Part shown: one piece after another, positions 55,941 through 64,000 of the stretch
How the letters are laid out: every line of letters begins with the position of its first letter
Numbering within the stretch: the first letter of the stretch is position 1
Assembly (NCBI RefSeq): GCF_040712315.1
Contig: NC_134016.1
Location: 26,297,503 to 26,361,502 of the forward strand
Source of the DNA: Castanea sativa
Taxonomy: Eukaryota > Streptophyta > Magnoliopsida > Fagales > Fagaceae
Direction: 5' to 3'
Length of the DNA stretch: 64,000 bases
The notes under the pieces: model-generated
What the model was told of the DNA's origin: nothing
The model's input: the letters and a program-made list of their open reading frames with translations, nothing else
Database searches by the model: none
Program-made: the position numbers and the translations under genes

Positions 55941-58310
55941 TCAAATACAACTGTCATCATCATTATCAACATCAATAGCTTCACTTCGAACTTTACTTTC
56001 ACTAGTAGTAATACTAGTGCTAGCAATCCCAATAACCATGGCCTCCAACTCCGGTTCATCAATTGTAAGGGTAGCATTCTCAAGGATTTTAGCTCCTCCA
56101 TGTATGTCACTGTCATTCTAAGAGCCTCCTGCTATATCCCACATCTTTGTTGCTGTATTTACATACTCCTCATTGCACCTTGACAAAAGTCGAAGATTAG
56201 AATGCACGTATACCAAATCCTCAACACGTGCAGGAGCCATTTTGTTTCTTTTTAAGGAATGAATGAATTTGTATGCGCTCCAATTCCTCTCAGCACATGA
56301 GGATGAACAAGGTTGTCCAAGAAGTGTAATGGCAAGGGTTTGAAGAGTTGGAAATGAGGAGCCATGTTATTGCCACCAAACCATAGGTTGTAAGGCCAAC
56401 ATATCTATCAAGGCATCTGGTGAAGGAAATCTCCCTCCTGAAAATGCAGCAAACTCAATTTTCACCACCCTTAATTCACTTTCATCTTCAAAGTATCTCT
56501 CCAAACAGTTGCTCCTCTCCATAGAAATTTCATGATCCTGATGTGAAGTGATGCATTTTGGATTCTCCGAAAGCCATTCAATGGAGTAATACCTAGTTAA
56601 AAATTATAAAAAAAAAACAAATATAGATGATGAAATGTGTGTTTTACTAGAAGGGGGAACTAAGGAAAATAGTAAATAAAATTACTTACTTAAGATTTAA
56701 GGAATGAGCCAAGCAATATAGTGGTGTATAATTTTTAGTCCATCGATCAATGAGCATATCATACACCACATTAAAAAATGAGCTATACTCATCATCTTCC
56801 AAGCCTTCATGCCGATATATTGCTGCATTCACCTTCTCTATCATTGAATCCTACATTTTATACACAATATGAAGACAAGGCTTATCCGTGTCAGCTACTC
56901 GTAGCATATCACAAATAGGTGTTATGAAATCAAGGATATAATCAACAACAACCCACCAACGATCACTTAGAATCATATCTTTCACCTTTTGAGCTTTTCC
57001 AACATCATTCTCCCTATAATTAGCCCATTGGTCACTAATAGCCATGGCTTGAAGGCATCTTTTTATCAACTTCAACTTTTTCAGCATTACAACAAATGAA
57101 GCAAATCTAGTATCAACAACTTGAACCAACTTTAATGGACAAAATTCATTTAACATTGTCAACCTCATTGAATGGTTCATGATAAAAACATGTATGAAGG
57201 ATGCATCATCAGCAATACGTGTAATCCAACTACACTCCTCATGTGTAACTTCATTCTTTTCAGTGTTTTTTGCTGCACAAATATTCTTCAAAACTAGATT
57301 GAGAGTGTGGACAACACATGGTATCCAAAATATTTTAGGATACTCACCCTCAATAAGAGCTCCAGCAAAATTCATCACACTAGCATTATCAATGATGACT
57401 TGGACAACTTTTTCATGTCCAATCTCTTTTATAGCATCCTTCAACACCCCCAACAATAAAATGCTTGTCTTTGAACTCACCTGACCCATCAATTGCCTTC
57501 ATAAACACTAGACTCCCATCTGATGCAGCCATAATATTAATAAGAGGCCTCCTTTGTAGATCTGACTATCCATCAGAAACTATGCTTACACCATTTGCAT
57601 GCCAAGAGTCCTTAATTGGTTTCAAAAGTCTTTCAACATTAGCTCTTTCTTTTTGCAAAAGTGTTGTTCTAAAGGCATTGTATCCAGGAGGAATATAACC
57701 CAGAATGTGATGGTTAGCAGCATATGCATAGGAACTACAATAATTTGGGTTCCTTGCAAAGTGGAATGGAAGCCCACCAGTATAAAACATCCTAGCAATT
57801 CTACTATCCAATTCATGTCTAGCATTATTTTGGAATGCTTTCTCCAAAGGAGAATTCGCAATCACCTTCCTCTTCTTACCATCAACCGGATCTGTACTAC
57901 CACTCCCTTCTTGTCTCCGAGATGAGGGAATAGGCCCACAGCCTAGGATAGGTAGGGGTAAGGGAATTTGACTTCTACGTTCTCTCTCTAACTTATCATT
58001 CTCAACTTGATCATGCATTCTCTGCATTTCCAATCTATGGCTCGGTGTCACTTTATCGCATGCTCTAATACCTTTATGACTAATTTTTAATAAATAAGCC
58101 TTAACCCTATAATTAGGGGTGTGCAGCCAACCAGCCAACCCGCCAACCCACCAAACCGACCCAACCCAACCCAACCTGCCGGGTTAGGTCAGTTTTTAGG
58201 CCTTGGTGGGTTGGGTTGGGTTACAAGTTTTTTTTTTTTTATAGTGGGTCGGGTTGGGTTTGGGTCATAAAATTTCAAACCCGCTAAACTCAACTCGACC
58301 CACCCATATA

Positions 58311-58353
<43 letters not shown>

Positions 58354-58921
58354 AAATATATTTTATAATTAATAATTTTTTAAAAATAACCAGCTATTCC
58401 TTTCTTATCCTATATAAAAGCCAATTAGTTCACACAAACCCCAGTAAATTACTATTGTTGTTTAGTTATTAGTGTTGTTTGCCTTTAAGGAGTTACATTG
58501 ATACTAATCTTTGAGTTTTTTTAATATATTTATATTTATATTTTTTCTACTCAATTTAATAATAATAAATAAAAAATTTGTTCAACCCATGGGTTCAACT
58601 CGACCCATGTGGGTCGGGTTGGGTTGGGTTGGACTTATGTGATGGGTTGGGTTGGGTTGAATTTTTTTTTGACCCACCATGGTGAGTTAGGTCAAAAAAT
58701 TCCCTCAACCCGACCCAACTCGACCTATGCACACCCCTACCTATAATAGGATCCCAAAAAATTCCACCACAATAGTTGCACTTAAAATATGTGTTTCCAC
58801 CTGATTTAGAAGTAGAACTAGGTGATTTTTCCACTTAATTCACATACTGCCAAAGGGGAGCATCATTATTTTGCACTTCATCTAATGAAGGTGAAGATTC
58901 TATGCTAGTGGCTTCATCCAT
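55941..58921 (-). pseudogene. hAT transposase pseudogene with BED zinc finger
   Basis: On the minus strand the gene starts at ATG 58921 (MDEATSIESSPSLDEVQNND) and meets an in-frame TAA at about 58837. It then enters a BED zinc finger: FKCNYCGGIF on one side of the MITE at 58114-58739 and LLKISHKGIRACDKV on the other. Next come a DUF659-like segment ending VSIVSDG with a stop where Trp is expected (57567), VVQVIIDNASVMNFAGAL (57492-56851 block), then, after breaks or introns, the C-terminal dimerisation part. That part reads CSSSCAERNWSAYKFIHSLK (about 56300) and ends in an acidic tail at TGA 55941. The likely catalytic Asp residues (SDG, IDN) and the Glu of AERNWS are still visible. Several stops plus the insertion make it dead. 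Confidence 0.9.
58114..58739. mobile_element. hAT MITE inside hAT transposase
   Basis: TIRs TAGGGGTGTGCA are exact over 12 bp at both ends. The 8-bp TSD CCTATAAT is perfect (58106-58113 and 58740-58747). Subterminal repeats are AACCCAACCCGACCC-like on both sides. A (TA)n run lies at about 58317-58351. It interrupts the codons of the BED zinc finger between the CX2C and the His/Cys half. Confidence 0.95.
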
Positions 58922-59700
58922 TGCAAATTCAATAATTTTAATTTAACCTACAAATAATTTGACAAATATATAATAACTAAATAAACAATCAAACCCAAGT
59001 CACAACTCACAACATTATAGGCAGCTTATATAAAGAAATTTTTTTTAAAAAAAAATCGAATCACAATGAGTAATAGAGCATGTGAGAGTATAATGGAGGG
59101 TGAGAAACTAAGAATGAAAGCTTTGATACCTGAGTTAAGAGTTAAGTCGGTGAGCTTGGGAGTTGGAGTGGACTGTGATTTGAGACCGAGTGGAGAATCT
59201 GGGATTTGAGACCGAGATTTTGAAGCTTGAGTTGAAACAGTGAGAGAGAGGGGAGTGAGTATGGGTTTGTGAGAGAGAGGGGAGACAGAGAGCACACTCA
59301 GCACAAAGCCAAGAGGTAGATGGAAAGCAAAAAGCAAAAAAAAAAAAAAAGAGAAACAAATGACTAAGAGAGATTAGGGTTTTGACATTTAAAGTTTGAG
59401 TTGAAATGGTGTGTTTCGCACCTTTTTTTTTTTTTTTTTTAATTTGAATTTCGCCCTATATCGGCTGTATCGGCGCCGGTACGGCCTGAATTGGCATATT
59501 TCAGCAGTTTCGGCTAATATGACCCGATTCGGCTCAAGTCAGCACGTATCGGGAAACCAAAAAAAAAAAAAAAAAAAAGCGATGCGGCACCGACGTGTAG
59601 GCAGCAGTGTCGCCTGCTGCATGCCGCGTCAGACACGGGTGCGGCTACTCTATTGCCACGTCCATGCTTCGCAGAGTAAAACCTTACCCCCTTAAAAAAA
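58922..59700 (-). other. Upstream region of hAT transposase gene
   Basis: On the minus strand this is the 5' region of the transposase. It has a CT-rich leader-like stretch (59160-59300), poly-A/poly-T tracts at 59338-59350, 59422-59440 and 59560-59577, and cggtacgg/tatcggc motifs at 59455-59550 recalling the ACCGG-rich MITE at 1687. A GC-rich block at 59578-59680 probably marks the other end of the hAT element. No gene. Confidence 0.4.
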
Positions 59701-59756
59701 AAAATAGTAGTGACACTTGTTGAAGTACTAGGCATTCAAAAATCAGTTTTGCCAGC

Positions 59757-60036
59757 TTCCTGGGCGTTACATCTAGCCTCATAGCGTACCTAAGGGCCTC
59801 AAAGAACGGACTCTCCATAGCACTCCAGCTTGGGATTAGCCGGGCCGATTTGTGTTGAGCTGAATGCAAAGCGCGTTCGTACTATTTCTAACTCAGCTAT
59901 TAACAACATTATGATGTAACCCTTCTCAATGATTGCAAGAACTTGATGAGAAACTTAACAACTCGACAATCCAGCGCACCTTCAAGGAAGCCAACCAGTG
60001 TGCTGACTCACTCGTTAAATGTATTGCCTCTCAATG
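59757..60036 (+). pseudogene. LINE RNase H-domain fragment
   Basis: One frame reads LGVTSSLIAYLRASKNGLSI then ALQLGISRADL, and after a stop and frame change DEKLNNSTIQRTFKEANQCA then DSLVKCIASQ. This order (TSSLxAxLxAxxxGLxxALxLGI ... xxREANxxADxLxK) is that of the RNase H domain (RVT_3) found at the C-terminus of plant LINE reverse transcriptases. It is short and frame-shifted. Confidence 0.65.
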
Positions 60037-60240
60037 TATTAATTAATAATTATGTTATTTTTGCTAGATCGTCGTCTATGGTGGAGAATTTATTGACCTT
60101 TGATAGTTTAATAAAACCGAGCTATTTTGTAATAGAATTATTAGTACCTTCTTTTTCTTACTTTTTTTTTTTTTTTTTGGAAAGAATATAATGATTAATA
60201 TCTAATGACTAATACATCAATATGGCATCGTATTCACCCA

Positions 60241-60446
60241 CCATTCCTTTCGTGGGTTGCCATTATTTTCTCGTCATTGTCTTCATTGCCGACGCGTTGA
60301 TAAGCTTGGTGGTTAGCACTTTGGCCATTAGCCAATGCTGCTTTTTGGTCTCAATTGTCTGTTGAATTGATTTCCGCCTTTATAACTATACTTTCTTCAC
60401 CAGCCAATGATAGTTTCTTTCATATCTCTTCCAGATCCTCTTCCAT
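60241..60446 (-). pseudogene. LINE ORF1-like (DUF4283-type) fragment
   Basis: The minus strand from the ATG at 60446 reads MEEDLEEI, stop, KKLSLAGEESIVIKAEINST. In another frame it then reads AKVLTTKLINASAMKTMTRK, stop, WQPTKGM. This resembles the N-terminus of plant DUF4283 zinc-knuckle proteins (LINE ORF1-like), with the phrase GKVLTxKxxNxxAxxxTMxxxW. Stops and a frameshift make it a relic. It faces away from the RNase H fragment next to it. Confidence 0.5.
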
Positions 60447-61990
60447 CTCACCTATCCAATGAGCTTGAAACAAGCCTTTGAGGGTGACAAAAGCTTGTTC
60501 GATGACAAGAATACTCACTTCTTTAGAAACAGTAAGCCGAATGAGGCTCTTCTAGGTTCAAAGTTTGGAGAAGAACGTTTTTTTTTATACCAAAGTGAAT
60601 TTATATAGTAATATTATCTTTTCTACACATCTATCATTCGCAGTACGCACTAATACCATTTCATTTGTACCATATCATTTGCTTAACCAATTGCATAGAT
60701 GAAAGGCGTGAACCGTGGTTTTTAAAACAAGACTAAACCTGTTGATATGATCTGGTTAATTACTTGTTATTCATATCCTAACTAAAAATCAGCCAATTTA
60801 AAGTTTGGTAAAAAGTATAGTGAAACCAGTTAATCCTCAGAGCTCGAACCAGTTTAATTTGAACAATTTTTTACTTCAAAGTGTTTTTGACTACCAAAAA
60901 AAAAATGTTTCACATGCAATTTAATATTTTTCTTTCACTAAGAATAAATGGATCAAGTTATTCTTTTTTTTTTTTTTGATGAAACAATGGATCAAGTTAT
61001 TCATTTAACAGAAGAAGGCTAACTCTAATGAAAGTTAGCCCTTACATTCAATACTTAAAATACTTCGAGTGTCCTGTTTATTAACGAAAAAGCATTGTAT
61101 GTTCATTTGTTTTCCCAATATGGATCGACTTATATAACACTTTTTCTGTTAAAACCTCCCCCTTATTTGCATAGGAATAATCATAGCATCTTCCTTTACT
61201 CTTTCAATATTTGATGGACAACACTTATGCAACCGTGGAAATTATAGTAAACCTACATGTGGTTTGACCCAAAATTACTTTATCTACCCGTGATTTGAAA
61301 AGTGTCACTTTATCCACCTAAGGTAAGCTATATTAATCTTCCATAACTCACCTCCCTTAAAAATAAGGGTAAATAGGTTTTTTTTTTTTCCCCTATGTCT
61401 CTCTCCTCTCAAAAAAGACATAAAAATACTTGAGAAACAAGATCAAAAACTAATATTTGTCACTCTCCATTCACACAAATATTGAATACGAAGAACATAC
61501 CTCTAGGAAAAATCAAACCCAAATCAACCTCCACAAAAACAAAAGGATGACAACAAAGTTACTCGCTAAGGACTGAAAACAAGAAAAAGAAAACTCATCT
61601 TCTTCTTCACAGATACACAAAGATAGATAAAGCTCAAAATGAATAAGAGATCTTATCATCTTCATTGCCTCTAGCCTGATTCTGATACTCAAATGATGAC
61701 AACAAGCTTTAATGCCAAACTTAGCTACTAATTTCAATTAAATGTTACTTACCAACATAGCTACTAAAACGAAAAAAAAAGTCAAGGCACCCATTTAAAT
61801 ATTTAGTAATGGAGAAAGAATTGAAACAAAAACAAAATTAATATTGCACAAGATGCAACCCATCTATAGTAAATTTGAAAAGAAAATGAAAAGCCAAAAG
61901 AAAGATATGGAAGTGAAAAAAAAGAAGAAAACATAACCAACATTGTTGAAGCATAAAGATTATTTGAAAAGAGAAGAGAGTTCAGATTGA
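60447..61990. other. Gene-free stretch
   Basis: No gene is recognised. The sequence is AT-rich with several poly-T tracts (60165-60178, 60965-60978). From about 61500 rightwards it may belong to the R/U5 part of the copia LTR that faces left from 62697, but I could not place its end. Confidence 0.4.
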
Positions 61991-62165
61991 CCACAACCAA
62001 AACCCAAATCGCAAAACAACCTGCTCCTCCTTAAAACCCAGACCCAACCCAATACAACCATGCTCCTCTTCAAAACCTAGAACTAACCCAATGTTGTGCT
62101 CCTTCTCAGTGAAAGAATTTGGAGCTTGCATGGTTGCACAACAATGGCGAAAAACAAGAACAAAC

Positions 62166-62237
<72 letters not shown>

Positions 62238-62697
62238 TCTGGAAACACTGAAAAGGAAATCTATTTCACAAGCCCAACTAATACATTAACCCTCATCTGT
62301 TTATATAGTATAATTACAATACACCAAGAACCTTCTAGAGGCAAAACTGCTCTAACAAATACACAACCACCTTCCAATCTATGCTCCATGAAAATAGGAA
62401 TGACAGCCTGGATGACAGTTGTAGCTTAACCGTTCACTGAAGACCATAGCTAAAGCATCAAGCACCAACTGAAATAGAGCACTTCAAGAACTATGACTGT
62501 TGAGGAAGACATGTACAAAATTACCCTGTTCCATTAAACTTAAGCAACATCATTTTGCTCTTCAAGGCAGAATATACTTAAGTAATACGACATCATTTTT
62601 GTGCAAGGCACCATTAATCAAAAACTAGTTGTTAAGTCTCTTCTTCCTCTATTTTCAAATTCTAACGCTTTTGACTTTCAGTGCTTGCTTTCACATC
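61991..62697 (-). mobile_element. Copia 3' LTR (right part defined, left end not)
   Basis: On the minus strand the pol remnant is followed by a purine tract (TTTTGAGGGGGGATG) and then TGTGAAAGCAAGCAC, the start of the LTR at about 62697. A TATA box (ACTATATAAACAG) lies near 62305 on the minus strand, about 390 bp in, followed by a CT-rich tract (the GA repeat of the plus strand). The far end of the LTR is not identified. Confidence 0.6.
62169..62234. repeat. (GA)n microsatellite
   Basis: About 33 uninterrupted GA units, lying just downstream of the TATA box of the leftward-reading copia LTR, so on the transcribed strand it would be a CU-rich leader tract. Confidence 0.95.
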
Positions 62698-62709
62698 CCC
62701 CCTCAAAAC

Positions 62710-64000
62710 CATGGGGTCAAGGGACACCATGATTTTGGACCTGAGGAAGACAAAGCGAGAGGTATACAAACTCTTGGTAAATATATCAGCTAGCTAATCA
62801 CCTATGGAAATGTACTTCACTTGAAGATCTCTGCAAAGCACCCTTTCACGAACAAAGTGATAATCAACTTCCATATGCTTGGTGCGAGCATGAAAGACAA
62901 GATTGGAAGCAATGGCAAGGTTAGAAACATTATCACACTAGAGCTTAGGTGGGGAAGGAAAAAAATACTAAGGTCCTTCAACACTTGATGAAGCCACGAA
63001 AGCTCAGTAGCAATTGTGGCTAAAGCCCTATATTCAGCCTCAGTTGAAGACCTAGAGACAATGTCTTGTTTCTTGGCACTCCAATTAATGGGGTGGTAAC
63101 CCAAGTAGACCATGTAACCAGTGATGAAACGTCTATCAAAGGGATCCCCTACCCAATCTGAATCAGAGAAGGCTGAAAGAGATACAGGCCCAAGTTGAAG
63201 AAACACTCCATGACTCAATGTGCCATTAACATACCTCAGAATCTGTTTAGCAGCAATTAAGTGGACATCAGTGGGAACAAACATAAATTGACACACTTGC
63301 TACACTGAAAAGCTGAGGTCAAGCCTTGTGAATGTCAAATAATGAAGGGAGCCCACCAAACTTCTGTATTCATGAGGGTTAGAAAGAAAGGAACCCTCAT
63401 TAGGAATTAATCTTGAATTAGGAGCACAAGGATTGCGAGCTGGTTTGGAGGACTGCATATTGACCTTGAGCAACAAATCCTGAGCATACTTGGATTGAGA
63501 CAAAAACAAGCCTTTGGAAGTCCTGGTGATTTGGAGACCAAGGAAGTAATGAAGGAGACCCAAATCCTTAAGCTCAAAGGCATCACTAAGTTGAGCAATC
63601 AAAGAGGACAAAAATTGGGGATTGTTCCTAGTCATGACTATATCATCAACATAGACAAGGAGATAGGCCACCAGGTTGCCTTGTCTGAGAATAAACAAGG
63701 AAGAATCAGCAAGAGAGGCCTAAAAACCCATATGGAGCAATTGAGTGGAAAATCTCTCAAACCAAGCTCTAGGGGCTTGTTTGAGACCATAGAGATTTCA
63801 GAAGTCTGCAAACATGATTAGGATGAGCTGGATCCACATAACTAGGGGATTGAACCATGTAAACCTCTTCTCTGAGATAACCATGAAGAAAAGAATTGGT
63901 TACATCAAGCTGTCTAAGAGGCCAGTTGAACTGGACAACCAAAGACAAAATAATCCTCACAAGGAGGTTTAATGACTAGGCTGAAGGTTTCCTCAAAATC
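62710..64000 (-). pseudogene. Ty1/copia pol pseudogene (reverse transcriptase and RNase H), partial
   Basis: The minus strand enters from the right edge with RQLDVTNSFLHGYLREEVYM, part of the RVT_2 reverse transcriptase. The catalytic LLVYVDDIVMT is intact near 63660, followed by KDLGLLHYFLGLQI. Then come YRSLVGSLHYLT and the RNase H part: AFSDSDWVGDPFDRR, KKQDIVSRSSTEAEYRALA, and near 62790 LADIFTKSL. Defects: a 2-nt loss around 63800 in the KSLYGLKQAPRAW region, in-frame TAGs at about 63721 and 63300, and a further frame break after the RNase H core. Gag, protease and integrase would lie beyond the window. Confidence 0.92.

Noticed and set aside
61982..62429. Leu-Ser or Arg-Glu repeat open frames on both strands
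   Set aside because: Translation of the (GA)n microsatellite in the copia LTR.

Overview
This window looks like nuclear DNA of a flowering plant, most likely a woody eudicot. It is AT-rich and has long TA/GA/TG microsatellites, one intronless plant family-1 glycosyltransferase gene, and a dense mosaic of plant transposable elements. Those elements include Ty1/copia and gypsy-type LTRs, hAT and PIF/Harbinger MITEs, tRNA-derived SINEs, and LINE remnants. Several repeat sequences remind me of Fagaceae genomes (oak, beech, chestnut), but I cannot confirm that without a search.

Only one convincing host gene is present: an intact, single-exon UDP-glycosyltransferase of the UGT89 type at 35027-36424 on the + strand. 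It has a plausible TATA box about 145 bp upstream, and its upstream flank is packed with MITEs. Every other protein-like stretch I could recognise belongs to a decayed mobile element.

Layout. 1-4.2 kb: MITE with ACCGG-rich ends, LTR end, TA repeats. 4.2-8.2 kb: long solo LTR with 5-bp TSD (family X, copy 1) carrying an hAT MITE and a 40-bp tandem repeat. 8.8-12 kb: foldback elements built from ACTCGAGTTTC-like palindromes, one containing a GC-rich-core MITE, plus a 233-bp tandem duplication. 12.0-15.5 kb: two hAT elements with perfect 8-bp TSDs, one an internally deleted autonomous type. 15.7-21.5 kb: a large inverted repeat of a plant-mobile-domain-like coding sequence, one arm split by family X copy A, which itself carries a solo copia LTR and a MITE. 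21.5-25 kb: solo LTR and a 150-bp dimeric tandem array. 25-29 kb: degenerate gypsy-type transposon gene on the minus strand with its LTR-like leader, then a foldback element. 29-34.7 kb: MITEs, solo LTRs (one inside a MITE) and a SINE. 35-36.4 kb: UGT. 37-39.3 kb: family X copy B. 41.7-47.5 kb: decayed copia-type element (CCHC gag region, plant-transposon-domain ORF, polypurine tract, 3' LTR). 47.7-55.5 kb: hAT fragment, MITEs, SINEs, 33-bp degenerate array. 55.6-59.7 kb: hAT transposase pseudogene interrupted by an hAT MITE. 59.7-60.5 kb: LINE fragments. 62-64 kb: copia LTR and pol pseudogene running off the right edge.

I found no operon-like system, tRNA or rRNA gene, or CRISPR array. The scientific interest lies in insertion history that can be read directly from target-site duplications and from empty sites visible in a second copy in the same window.
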